Assembly (NCBI RefSeq): GCF_003345655.1
Contig: NZ_QQOH01000001.1
Location: 124,001 to 188,000, forward strand
Origin: Motiliproteus coralliicola
Lineage (GTDB): Bacteria; Pseudomonadota; Gammaproteobacteria; Pseudomonadales; Balneatricaceae
Length of the DNA stretch: 64,000 bases
Direction: 5' to 3'
The position numbers and the translations under genes are program-made. Each line of letters starts with the position of its first letter. The stretch's first letter is position 1. Shown piece by piece: positions 24,564 to 33,172 of the stretch. The notes beneath the pieces were generated by a model. The model did not search any database. It saw only the letters and a list, made by a program, of their open reading frames with translations, and had not been told where the DNA came from.

Positions 24564-27344
24564 TTATCCGGCCGCTGGCGGTTGAATGCCGCCACCGGTG
24601 GATTGCAGGATCAGCCGCCGGGTTCCCAACTGGTCAAAGGTCTGCAGTAGCTGCTCGGCGGTGACCGCTTCGATCGCCGCAGCCAACTGCTCACGACCGT
24701 CAAAACCGTACTTTTCTTGATCCATTTCACGCCAGTAGCGATTGGTCCGCTGTTTGAGCGTCTGTTCCTGCTTCAGAATCTCGTTAATCAAGCCCTGCTT
24801 GAAACTGGCCAGCTGCTGCGGATCCAGGTCTTCGATCAAGCTACGAGCCCTTGGCAGGAAACTATCGATATCGGCCAGCAGTATGTCGGGCGTCTGCTGC
24901 GGGGATTGAATCACAAAGGCCAGCCCCGGATGCTGCTGGATCGGAACCGGGGTGGTGTAGACCACATAGCCTCGCTGCTTTTCGGTGCGAACCTCGGTAT
25001 AGAACGGCGCCCGGAGGATACGGGCCAGCAGTCCGAAGCGAGCCCGCAACGGCAGCGATTTTTCGTCCCCCTGTAGATACAGCAGCAACGCTGAATCGTT
25101 ATGGTCGACCTCCAGTTCCTGCAGCTCGTCACCGTTGGCCAGCAAGCGTGCGTGGGGTTGGGGCACCGTTTCAGGATTGAGCCCGTCAAGCAGGCGCTGT
25201 TGTAGCAGTCGGGCCATCTCCAACGCCTGCTCGGCGGCGATATTACCGTGCGCCAGCGCCACAACTTCGCCGCGTGCCAGTAGCTGCTGCTTGAAGGCCA
25301 GCAGTTGCTGGGCGTCGATGGTTTCGATCTGCTGCAGTTGCTGTTGGGTCGACCAACGCGGTATCAGCACCCGCAGATAGAGCGCGTCGAAGGCCTGGTT
25401 TACCGGATTCTGCTTGAGCCGGTTCTCCAGATCCCGTTGCAGATTCTGCTTTTGGATCGCCAGCCGCTGCGGGTCGATCTGCAGTGTAGCCAGCCGATCG
25501 AGCAGCATCTCCAACAACACCTGCTGACGCTCACCGTAGCCGGAGATGCGGGTACTGAAACCACGCACGTGGGGATAGATCTCCGCCCCCAAGCCTGCCT
25601 CGTAGGCGGGATACAGTTCCGGGTTGAGGTAGTCGTTGAGCAGCTTGATCAGCAGTGACGTCATCACATGGTGGCGAGGGCTGTCATTGGCTACCGGAGA
25701 GCGGAAACTGAAGTAGAAGTTGGCCTTCGGTACCTTGAAGCCGCCGTCCTGCTGGTGCCAGAGCTGGATACCGGGCTGTTTCAGCAGTAACTCCGGTTTG
25801 CTCTGGCTGGATCCCGGCAGCAGCGCCAGCTGTTCAGGGATATAGGGATTTGGGTTGGGTAGCCCCAGGGCTTCCTGTGGCGGAGTTTGCTGCAGGCGCT
25901 GCAGCAGTGCTGGTGTCAGCGGATTAAAACTGTACTCGGTGCCGAAGTAGGGCTCGGTCAGATCGGTGTCCAGATCCGGTGCTGTCAGGGTCAACAGCAG
26001 GTTGTCGGGGCGCAGGTAGCTGAGGTAGGCCCGCAGCAACACCGGGTCGAACTCGGCCCACAGGTAATCGCCGTGCAGCAGTTCGCGGGTCGGGAGCTCG
26101 CGCAGTTTGTGGGCCAGTCGCAGCGCTTCCGACATCGGCCGTGACGGCTCGCGGAAGCGGAATCCGATCTCGCTGAGCTGCTGTTGCTCCTGATAGCGCC
26201 AATCACTAATGCCCTGTTGGCGGATCCGTTCGATCTGAGCGAACACCAGCTCGGCGATCTCCTGATAGTGTTGCTGGCCATCACGGGTCAGGCCGATATT
26301 GATGTCGACGGTGGCATTATCGCGGTAGTTGAACCCCGGCCCAGCACTGAGGCTGTTGGCCCAGCCCCGACGTTTCAGCTCCGCCAGCAGGCTCTCATCG
26401 CCTTCGTGTCCCAGTAGGCCGCTCAGGTAGTGCAGCGGTTTACGGTCGTAATAGTCTTTCGCCGGCGGGACTGGGAAGCTCAGGCTGAGCTGGCGCAGCT
26501 CCTTCAGGCTCTTGATCTGGAGTTCGGCCGGCAGCACGCCGGGCTTGAACAATGGTACCGGTGCCGCGCGTTGCGGCTGGCGACCGGAGGGAATATCGGC
26601 GAAACGTTGTTCGACCATGGCCCGCAGTTGCGTCACCGGTTCGCGACCGTAGACCACCAGCGCCATGTTGCCGGCTCGGTAGTGGCGCTGATAGAAATCG
26701 TGCAGATGTTCGGTCAACTTACCCTGATCGTTATCGCGCAAGGTCTCCAGGCTGCCGACGGCGAAGGTGGCCAGCGGATGGTCCGGGTTGATGACCTGCT
26801 TCAGGGCGGCGTAGCCGCGGCGGGAATCTTCCTTGAGCTTGGACTGGTACTCCGAGTGCACCGCATGTCGCTCACGGTCGACGTACGCCGGGGTCAGCAG
26901 CGGAGCGACGAAGAAGCGGGAGAAACGATCCAGTGCCGGACCCAGCTTGCTCTGCTCGATATCGAAGAAGTAGTTGGTCCGGTCGTGGGCGGTAAAGGCG
27001 TTGTGGTTGCCGCCGTGGCGACTGATATAGGCCTGGTAGTCGCCCGCTTCGGGATAACGGTCGGTACCCAGAAACAGCATATGCTCGAGGAAGTGGGCCA
27101 GCCCCTGACTGTGCTCCGGGTCATCTCCGCTGCCGACGCCGACTTCCAGGCTGGCGGCAGCCTTGTCGGCCTTGGGATCAGAGATCACCAAGACTTTCAG
27201 GCCATTGTCGAGATTGAAGGCCAGATAATCTCGAGGATCGTTGGGGCTTTGGATGATCTGCGCTGCCGGCAGCGTTCGAGATAGCAGCAACATCAGCAGC
27301 AGAATCGGTAGCAACAGGGAGCGCGCGAAGCGGGGTGCAGACAT
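24564..27344 (-). CDS. M16 family zinc metalloprotease (insulinase/pitrilysin-like)
   Basis: A 926-residue protein with a Sec signal peptide of about 27 residues, so periplasmic. The inverted zinc motif HFLEH is at 84-88 and the third ligand is E165 in AVHSEYQ, giving the classical HxxEH-x76-E spacing. Downstream are the GDDPEHSQG approach, the R/Y substrate-binding segment in the C-terminal half and four M16-type repeats. Length is close to E. coli protease III (962 residues), so it is likely an oligopeptidase that degrades short peptides. It stands alone between convergent and parallel genes. Confidence 0.93.
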   Translation of the reverse strand: MSAPRFARSLLLPILLLMLLLSRTLPAAQIIQSPNDPRDYLAFNLDNGLKVLVISDPKADKAAASLEVGVGSGDDPEHSQGLAHFLEHMLFLGTDRYPEAGDYQAYISRHGGNHNAFTAHDRTNYFFDIEQSKLGPALDRFSRFFVAPLLTPAYVDRERHAVHSEYQSKLKEDSRRGYAALKQVINPDHPLATFAVGSLETLRDNDQGKLTEHLHDFYQRHYRAGNMALVVYGREPVTQLRAMVEQRFADIPSGRQPQRAAPVPLFKPGVLPAELQIKSLKELRQLSLSFPVPPAKDYYDRKPLHYLSGLLGHEGDESLLAELKRRGWANSLSAGPGFNYRDNATVDINIGLTRDGQQHYQEIAELVFAQIERIRQQGISDWRYQEQQQLSEIGFRFREPSRPMSEALRLAHKLRELPTRELLHGDYLWAEFDPVLLRAYLSYLRPDNLLLTLTAPDLDTDLTEPYFGTEYSFNPLTPALLQRLQQTPPQEALGLPNPNPYIPEQLALLPGSSQSKPELLLKQPGIQLWHQQDGGFKVPKANFYFSFRSPVANDSPRHHVMTSLLIKLLNDYLNPELYPAYEAGLGAEIYPHVRGFSTRISGYGERQQVLLEMLLDRLATLQIDPQRLAIQKQNLQRDLENRLKQNPVNQAFDALYLRVLIPRWSTQQQLQQIETIDAQQLLAFKQQLLARGEVVALAHGNIAAEQALEMARLLQQRLLDGLNPETVPQPHARLLANGDELQELEVDHNDSALLLYLQGDEKSLPLRARFGLLARILRAPFYTEVRTEKQRGYVVYTTPVPIQQHPGLAFVIQSPQQTPDILLADIDSFLPRARSLIEDLDPQQLASFKQGLINEILKQEQTLKQRTNRYWREMDQEKYGFDGREQLAAAIEAVTAEQLLQTFDQLGTRRLILQSTGGGIQPPAAG

Positions 27345-27476
27345 AAAACGGATTCCGGTTGTTGTTCGTTGGGGCGAACAGCTGTCTGCTGTCGTCCCGG
27401 ATAGAAGACTAATGACAGCTTAGACAGAGGAACGCCTCCGGGTTCCCGTTTTTTCAGCGACTTGTTAATCGTTGGC

Positions 27477-27749
27477 TCAATGTCTGGCGGGCAATTGCTG
27501 CGCGGCCAGCTCGATCGCCTGCTCCAGCTCATGCTGTTGAGGGTCCATGGACGCGATGGTCTGCAGGGTGCTATAGCACTGATCCAGCGCCTGCTGCTGG
27601 TGCTTGTAGATATCGCCGATAGCGGCATCGATGGCATCGTACAGTTCCTGGATCTGGGCGCTGCGATCGGCGGCAGGATTGACGTTGTTCAACACCTGCA
27701 GGCAGGCGCGGGCGATCTGGGCGTATTGTTGGTCGCGGGTTTTGGACAT
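27477..27749 (-). CDS. Small helical protein of unknown function
   Basis: A 90-residue soluble protein starting MSKTRDQQYAQIARACLQVL. It is rich in Gln, Ala and Asp and appears all-helical, perhaps with coiled-coil pairing; no signal peptide or membrane segment. I do not recognise the family. It stands upstream of the M16 protease gene in the same orientation with a gap of about 132 bp. The ATG start has no better alternative. Confidence 0.6.
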   Translation of the reverse strand: MSKTRDQQYAQIARACLQVLNNVNPAADRSAQIQELYDAIDAAIGDIYKHQQQALDQCYSTLQTIASMDPQQHELEQAIELAAQQLPARH

Positions 27750-28054
27750 GATGAAAAGGGTGTCTCTACTGGTTCAGAAGTGCGCATGATACTGATCAAG
27801 CAACAGACTGCCCAGCTTTTCGAGGGTTCCGTTGGGGCTGAAAAGCCCTCGCTTTGGCACCAATCCCAGCCAATATTCTGTTTCGCTGTTTTATCAATGG
27901 CTTAGTCTATGCAACAGGGGTAAGCTCTGGTTTGGATGGATTGGCCGCTTTTTGGGCGACCGGCGGGCCTCCATCGCGCTGTTTGTGTTTACCCATTCCC
28001 AGTCGAGCGCTGACTAGCTCGATAGCGGAGTGTCGATCTGAGGGTGCAAAGGGA
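27750..28054. other. Divergent intergenic region
   Basis: About 305 bp between divergent genes. It contains an inverted repeat TCGAGC/GCTCGA with an 8-bp spacer (28003-28022) and a CGAGGG/CCCTCG pair (27821-27826 and 27846-27851). Either could be an operator or leader structure; no consensus promoter is obvious. Confidence 0.4.
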
Positions 28055-28438
28055 ATGAATCGGGAAAAGGTCATATTCGCTTTTTTTATCGTACTGGCAT
28101 TGACGCTTAACTTTGGTTTTTTCATCGGTGAGATCGACAACCCGGATCACCACAATGTGTTCGAGTTCTTTGCCGCGCTGGTGGTCAGTCTGATCGCCAC
28201 GGTGATGAAGTTCGGCGACCGCACCCATATCGGTGCGGTGCTGCTGGCCACCAGTCTGGTGGCCGACCTGCAATTGGTCGTGGCGGCCTTTACCTGGGGG
28301 TATGCCGAGCACGTCAGTGGCGTTGGGATGACGCCGTCGGTGATGTCCAGCGTGGTGTCGCTGTCCGCCGGGGCGCTGTTGGCCAACCTGACCTCGGTGA
28401 TCCTGCTGATGGTCGAGACGATTCTGCTGCGGCGCTGA
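28055..28438 (+). CDS. DUF6394-like four-helix membrane protein
   Basis: A 127-residue protein with about four hydrophobic helices starting with VIFAFFIVLALTLNFGFFIG. The block DNPDHHNVFEFFAALVVSL is notable for its His pair between the first two helices. It resembles a small gammaproteobacterial family that I know as DUF6394; that name is from memory and should be treated as tentative. I start at the ATG at 28055, which has GAGGG about ten bases upstream. It lies 21 bp before a channel-like RCK protein, a pairing that suggests a shared role in ion transport; that is inference. Confidence 0.78.
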   Translation: MNREKVIFAFFIVLALTLNFGFFIGEIDNPDHHNVFEFFAALVVSLIATVMKFGDRTHIGAVLLATSLVADLQLVVAAFTWGYAEHVSGVGMTPSVMSSVVSLSAGALLANLTSVILLMVETILLRR

Positions 28439-28459
28439 GTCGGCACGGCGTCTGTTGCC

Positions 28460-30202
28460 ATGAATCATATCTTCTTTACCGTGTTCCGGCGGCTGCGCAA
28501 GCCGCTGATCACGCTGATCGTGGTCTACGCGGTCAGTATTCTTGGACTGGTATTGATTCCGGGGGTGGATGACCAGGGTCGCCCCTGGCAGATGAGCTTC
28601 TTCCACGCCTTCTACTTCGTCAGCTTTATGGGCTCCACTATCGGCTTTGGTGAGGTCCCCTATGCCTTTACCGACGCCCAGCGAATGTGGACGCTGGTGT
28701 GTATCTACGCCACCGTGGTGGCCTGGTTGTACGGTATCGGTAAGGTGCTGGGGCTGTTTCAGGATCAGGCCTTCATCCGCCTGCTGCGCCGGTTCAGCTT
28801 TGTCCGTCGGGTCGAGCGGATGCACGAACCCTTCTACCTGGTCTGCGGCTACGGGATTACCGGCCGGCTGGTGGTCAGCCAACTGATCCGGCGGGGGATT
28901 GCGGTGGTGGTGGTCGATATCGAGCGAGACCGGATCGACGAGCTGGAGTCCGACCCCTTGCCGCTGAGCGTGCCGGGTCTGTGCGCCGATGCTTCCGACC
29001 CGGAAGTACTGCGAGATGCGGGCCTGCAGAGTCGCCACTGTCTGGGGGTGTTGGCACTGACCAACCATGATTCGGCCAATCTGGCGATCGCGATCGCCAC
29101 CAAGCTGCTGGGCCGGGAGAATACGCTGCCGGTGATCTGTCGCAGCGAAGCCGAAACCACCACCAATAACCTGGCCTCGTTCGGCACCGACCGGATCATC
29201 GATCCCTTCGTTACCTACGCCAACTATCTGGGGATGGCGATCCACTCGCCCTACAAGCACCTGATCTACGATTGGTTGACCAACCCCGAGCACCGCTCCC
29301 GCAAGAGCGCCTACCAGAAGACCCAGGGACGCTGGGTGATCTGCGGTTATGGCCGGCTGGGGCGGGCGCTGGAGAAGAGCTTCGAGGGGAAGCCGGTGTC
29401 GTTGACGATGGTCGACGACAACCCCAAGCCGGCCGGGCTTGAGTTGGACTTTGTCCAGGGTCTGGGCACCGAGGCGGTCACCCTGAAAGAGGCGCGCATC
29501 GAGGGCGCGGTGGGGCTGGTGGCCGGGACCGGCAACGATGCCAACAACCTGTCGATCATCATGACCGCACTGGAGTTGAATCCGAAGCTGATGACCGTGG
29601 CACGCCAGAACAGTAACAGCAACGCCTCGGTGTTCCATGCCGCCCAGACCGACCTGGTGATGGAGCCGGCCCGGATTATCGCCAACCATATCCTGGCCCT
29701 GATCAAGACGCCGCTGTTGCCGGAGTTTGTCGAACAGTTAACGGCCCAGGAGGAGCGTTGGTGCCGCAAACTGTTGAACCAGATGAACGCCCTGGTGGGA
29801 CAGAATGAACTCGACAGCTGGGATTTCGATATCGATACCGAGGATGCTCCGGCGGTGCTGGAGGATCTACTGCAGGGGCAGTCGATCAGCCTGCGGGATA
29901 TCTCCCGTGACCCACGCGAGCGCGGCCGTTTGCTAACGGTTATGCCGCTGATGCTCAAGCGGGACAACGAGTACCTGCTGCTGCCGGAGCCCCAGACGCC
30001 GCTGATGCCCGGCGATCGGGTGTTGTTCTGCGGTGACAGCCGTGCCTACCGGCAGATGGGCTGGACCCTGGCCAACGGCAATGTGTTGGATCATGTGCTG
30101 GGTAAACCGCTGCAGGGCGGCTGGATTGCAAGACAGATTCGCCAATGGCGCGCCGAGCGCAATCAGGCTGCCGGTTCCGACAGCGGTGTCGACCCATCTT
30201 GA
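28460..30202 (+). CDS. Potassium channel-like protein with two TrkA-N (RCK) domains
   Basis: A 580-residue protein. Two N-terminal helices flank a pore loop STIGFGEV at 59-65, a variant of the potassium filter TVGYGD in which Tyr is Phe and Asp is Glu. The first Rossmann RCK domain begins FYLVCGYGITGR, the second WVICGYGRLGR; both have the glycine pattern for NAD or nucleotide binding. A TrkA-C-like segment follows. It should gate ion flux in the inner membrane under control of a nucleotide. The TGATG at its end overlaps the next gene's start, so it is translationally coupled to the EamA exporter. Confidence 0.9.
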   Translation: MNHIFFTVFRRLRKPLITLIVVYAVSILGLVLIPGVDDQGRPWQMSFFHAFYFVSFMGSTIGFGEVPYAFTDAQRMWTLVCIYATVVAWLYGIGKVLGLFQDQAFIRLLRRFSFVRRVERMHEPFYLVCGYGITGRLVVSQLIRRGIAVVVVDIERDRIDELESDPLPLSVPGLCADASDPEVLRDAGLQSRHCLGVLALTNHDSANLAIAIATKLLGRENTLPVICRSEAETTTNNLASFGTDRIIDPFVTYANYLGMAIHSPYKHLIYDWLTNPEHRSRKSAYQKTQGRWVICGYGRLGRALEKSFEGKPVSLTMVDDNPKPAGLELDFVQGLGTEAVTLKEARIEGAVGLVAGTGNDANNLSIIMTALELNPKLMTVARQNSNSNASVFHAAQTDLVMEPARIIANHILALIKTPLLPEFVEQLTAQEERWCRKLLNQMNALVGQNELDSWDFDIDTEDAPAVLEDLLQGQSISLRDISRDPRERGRLLTVMPLMLKRDNEYLLLPEPQTPLMPGDRVLFCGDSRAYRQMGWTLANGNVLDHVLGKPLQGGWIARQIRQWRAERNQAAGSDSGVDPS

Positions 30203-31092
30203 TGGAACGTTATCTACCGCAGCTGTTGCTGGTGCTGACCACGCTGTTCTGGTCCGGCAACTTTGTCGTCGCCCGGCTGATGCACCAGTCGATGCCGCCG
30301 TTGTCCCTGTCGTTCTGGCGCTGGATGCTGGCGCTGTTGATCCTGCTGCCCTGGGTATGGCCGAAAATGCGTACGCAGAGGGCCCAATTGATCCAGCACT
30401 GGCGCTGGTTGTTATTGCTGGCGGTGCTCGGGGTCGCTAATTTCAACTCCTTTGTTTATATCGGGCTGCAGAGCACGACCGCCACCAACGCCACGTTGCT
30501 GCAATCGGTGCTGCCGGCGACCGTCGTGGCGCTGTCGGTGCTGCTGCTCGGGGTCAGAATCCGACCGGTGCAACTGCTCGGTTTGCTGCTGTCGTTGAGC
30601 GGGGTGGTTTGTGTTGTGCTGCAGGGGCGGTTCGAGCAGCTGGCGACGTTGCAGTTCAATCAGGGAGATCTGTGGATTCTGGCGGCGATGTTGAGCTGGG
30701 CCATCTACACAGTGGCATTGCGATGGCGGCCGGAGACGATCAGTGCGATGGCGCTGCTCGGTTCGACGGTGATGATCGGAGCCGTGGTGATCTTACCGTT
30801 CTATCTGTGGGAATTGCTGGTTCAGGGACGAGGATTCGAGCTGGTGCCCGGAAACCTGGCGACGCTGGGTTATGTGGCGCTGTTTCCGTCGGTGCTGGCC
30901 TACTTTTTCTGGAATTACGGCGTCGCCCGACTCGGCGCGGCACGCGCCGGGCTCTACATCAACCTGCTGCCAATCTTCGGAATGGGGCTGTCGATCCTGT
31001 TTCTGGACGAACAGCCCGAGGGCTTTCACCTGGTCGGGCTGATACTGGTGCTGGGAGGAATCGTGCTGGCCAGTCGTCGAGGTTCAGCATAG
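30202..31092 (+). CDS. EamA family (DMT) transporter, copy 1
   Basis: A 296-residue inner-membrane protein with ten predicted helices in two EamA repeats. The first starts LLLVLTTLFWSGNFVVARL; the second, around the middle, starts LWILAAMLSWAIYTVALRW. The drug/metabolite transporter family exports amino acids, metabolites or drugs; specificity is unknown. The start ATG overlaps the stop of the channel gene (TGATG), which suggests expression from the same transcript. It converges on yaaA 149 bp away. Confidence 0.9.
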   Translation: MERYLPQLLLVLTTLFWSGNFVVARLMHQSMPPLSLSFWRWMLALLILLPWVWPKMRTQRAQLIQHWRWLLLLAVLGVANFNSFVYIGLQSTTATNATLLQSVLPATVVALSVLLLGVRIRPVQLLGLLLSLSGVVCVVLQGRFEQLATLQFNQGDLWILAAMLSWAIYTVALRWRPETISAMALLGSTVMIGAVVILPFYLWELLVQGRGFELVPGNLATLGYVALFPSVLAYFFWNYGVARLGAARAGLYINLLPIFGMGLSILFLDEQPEGFHLVGLILVLGGIVLASRRGSA

Positions 31093-31240
31093 CTGACTCA
31101 GCATCATTTTATGTCGCTCAAGAGGCGCTGAGGCGTCGTTGAAAGCGATCTCAAAAAGCTCATTTACACAGGGTAAACTGCGCTTTTTCGTCCGCTTTCG
31201 CCTAACCCTGAAATGCTGATCCAGGCTATGTATCGATTTA

Positions 31241-32014
31241 TTACTGTTCTTCGCGCTTGAACACCAACTGGTCACCATCGGACTCGCTGGCGCAGAAATA
31301 GTAGCCCTGGGAGTCGAACGCTTTGAGTTGCTCGAGTTCGGTCAAGCGGTTCTCGATGATGTAGCGGCTCATCAGGCCGCGCGCTTTCTTGGCGTAGAAG
31401 CTGATCACCTTGTACTGGCCGTTCTTGCAATCCTTGAAGACCGGGGTGATGACCCGGCCCTTGAGGCGTTTGGGTTGCACGGATTTGTAGTACTCGTTGG
31501 AGGCCAGGTTGATCAGCAGTTCATCGCCTTGGTCGGCCAGCGCTTCATTGACGGCATCGGTAATGATATCGCCCCAGAACTGGTAGAGGTTGGCGCCGCG
31601 CTCGTTGGCCAATTTGGTGCCCATCTCGAGCCGATAGGGCTGCATCAGATCCAGCGGTTTCAACAGTCCGTAAAGACCAGACAGCATCCGCAGGTGCTGC
31701 TGAGCGAACTGCAGATCCTCCTCGGAGAGCGTCTGGGCGTCCAGCCCGGTATAGACGTCGCCCTTGAACGCCAGCAGCGCCTGTTTGGCGTTGCCGGTAT
31801 CGAACGGTTGTGACCAGGTCTCGTAGCGGGCCGCGTTGAGACTGGCCAGCTTATCGCTGAGTTTCATCAACGCACCGATCTCCTGCGGAGCCAGCGTCCG
31901 TAGTTGGTCGACCAGTACCTGAGCATGGGCCAGCAGGGTCGGCTGGGTATGGCTGTCGGTTGTCGGGGCCGTGTCGAAGTCGAGGGTTTTCGCGGGGGAG
32001 ATCAGAATCAGCAT
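31241..32014 (-). CDS. yaaA: Peroxide stress protein YaaA
   Basis: A 257-residue protein of the YaaA/DUF328 family. The N-terminal ISPAKTLDF motif, [13 protein letters not shown], the tail of [14 protein letters not shown] and the C-terminal F-x-R-E end match the E. coli protein in length (258) and order. In E. coli YaaA is induced by OxyR and lowers free iron to limit Fenton damage. It is a DNA-binding-fold cytoplasmic protein. The promoter should lie in the 160-bp divergent gap before the next gene; I see no clear OxyR site there. Confidence 0.94.
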   Translation of the reverse strand: MLILISPAKTLDFDTAPTTDSHTQPTLLAHAQVLVDQLRTLAPQEIGALMKLSDKLASLNAARYETWSQPFDTGNAKQALLAFKGDVYTGLDAQTLSEEDLQFAQQHLRMLSGLYGLLKPLDLMQPYRLEMGTKLANERGANLYQFWGDIITDAVNEALADQGDELLINLASNEYYKSVQPKRLKGRVITPVFKDCKNGQYKVISFYAKKARGLMSRYIIENRLTELEQLKAFDSQGYYFCASESDGDQLVFKREEQ

Positions 32015-32174
32015 CGTAGGTTCACGTAGCGCTTTGATAAATCGAAAGGCCGCAGTATAGCGGAAAACTTGCCAAGCATACTGTTGTAAAAAATAGGGTT
32101 ATGCGCCTTCATCCGGACGATAAGGTGCCAAACTATCGATAACCTTGTCGCTTACCGAAAATCCGGAGATTAGG

Positions 32175-32420
32175 ATGCTGACATTGACGGAGCTAACGTC
32201 CGTATTCGGCTGGATGCTGGTCATTAACCTGGCTTTGTTTACCCTCGCAATGGTAGGGATTCTGTGGCTTAAGGGCTGGATTCGTGGTTTCCATGCTCGC
32301 CTGTTCCAGCTTTCCGAGTCGCAATTGGAGGCGCAGTACTTCCGCTATCTGGCTAACTACAAGTTGGCGATCCTGGTGTTTAACCTGGTCCCTTATCTGG
32401 CGCTGCTGCTGGTTGGTTAA
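32175..32420 (+). CDS. DUF6868-like two-helix membrane protein
   Basis: An 81-residue protein starting MLTLTELTSVFGWMLVINLA. Two hydrophobic helices are separated by an amphipathic segment with HARLFQLSESQL and a RYLANYKLAILVFNLVPYLAL block at the second helix. It resembles a small bacterial family I know as DUF6868; function is unknown. I choose the ATG at 32175 with GGAGATTAGG upstream; an in-frame TTG at 32145 is less likely. It stands between yaaA and the glycosylase. Confidence 0.78.
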   Translation: MLTLTELTSVFGWMLVINLALFTLAMVGILWLKGWIRGFHARLFQLSESQLEAQYFRYLANYKLAILVFNLVPYLALLLVG

Positions 32421-32432
32421 ACCGCATCGATT

Positions 32433-33041
32433 TCAGGTCGGAGCGCCGCGGTAGTAGTGCCACAGCAGCAGCGAGCCGACGCTGCGCCAGGGTGACCAGT
32501 GGGCGGTCAGTTCGCGGCACTGCTTCGGGGTCGGCTTGTCGAGCCCTTTCATCCGGCCCAGGGCGATCCGCAGCGCCAGGTCGTCGGCCGGGAAGATATC
32601 GACCCGTTGCAACGAGAACATCAGGTAGATTTCGGCACTCCAGCGCCCGAAGCCGCGCAGTTGGGTGATCGCGGCGATCGCGCTTTCATCGTCCATAGTG
32701 CCCAAGGATTCGATATCGAGATCCTTGTTGCAGATCGCCGCTGCCAAACCCTGGGCGTACTCGACCTTTCGCGCCGACAGGCCGGCCTGGCGTAACGATT
32801 CGGTATCAAACTCCAGCAACTGCTGCGGTGTCAGCGGATCGACCAGGGTCCGCAACCGCCCCATGATGGCCCGGGCCGCTTCGACCGAGATCTGCTGGCT
32901 GACGATGGTGTGTAGCAGGGTTTCGAACCCGGCGGGCCGGATGCGCGGCGGCGGATGACCGACCTGCGCCAACGCACGAGCGACATCGGTGTCGGCCTGG
33001 CTTAAGCTGGCAAGGGCTTCGGCGATAAAGTTTTCGTTCAT
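32433..33041 (-). CDS. alkA: DNA-3-methyladenine glycosylase II-like (HhH-GPD)
   Basis: A 202-residue HhH-GPD glycosylase. The helix-hairpin-helix is LRGFGRWSAEIYL (residues 128-140), and the catalytic aspartate is probably D154 in IFPADDLAL, matching the DDY of AlkA. There is no four-cysteine iron-sulfur cluster, which separates it from endonuclease III and MutY. It should remove alkylated purines such as 3-methyladenine in base excision repair. It lacks the N-terminal domain of E. coli AlkA, so it is the short bacterial form. It is divergent from the PhoD-like gene. Confidence 0.88.
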   Translation of the reverse strand: MNENFIAEALASLSQADTDVARALAQVGHPPPRIRPAGFETLLHTIVSQQISVEAARAIMGRLRTLVDPLTPQQLLEFDTESLRQAGLSARKVEYAQGLAAAICNKDLDIESLGTMDDESAIAAITQLRGFGRWSAEIYLMFSLQRVDIFPADDLALRIALGRMKGLDKPTPKQCRELTAHWSPWRSVGSLLLWHYYRGAPT

Positions 33042-33172
33042 GTTCGTTGGACCAAGATACGGCTTGGGTTTGCTGTCGGTGAATACACGGGTTAAGTTGC
33101 TGTAATAACTGAACCTATCGCGCCCGGTCCATTCTAACGCTGGAGTTTGATTGTTTGGTACAGGTTAAGTCT

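Noticed and set aside
27989-29689. A 566-codon open frame on the minus strand opposite the channel gene
   Set aside because: It is antisense to a gene with clear motifs and its translation is rich in His, Gln, Asp and Gly without domain pattern, as expected for a shadow in G+C-rich DNA.
31091-31101. GCTGACTCAGC palindrome between EamA and yaaA as a terminator
   Set aside because: Stem of only five pairs and no run of T directly after it.
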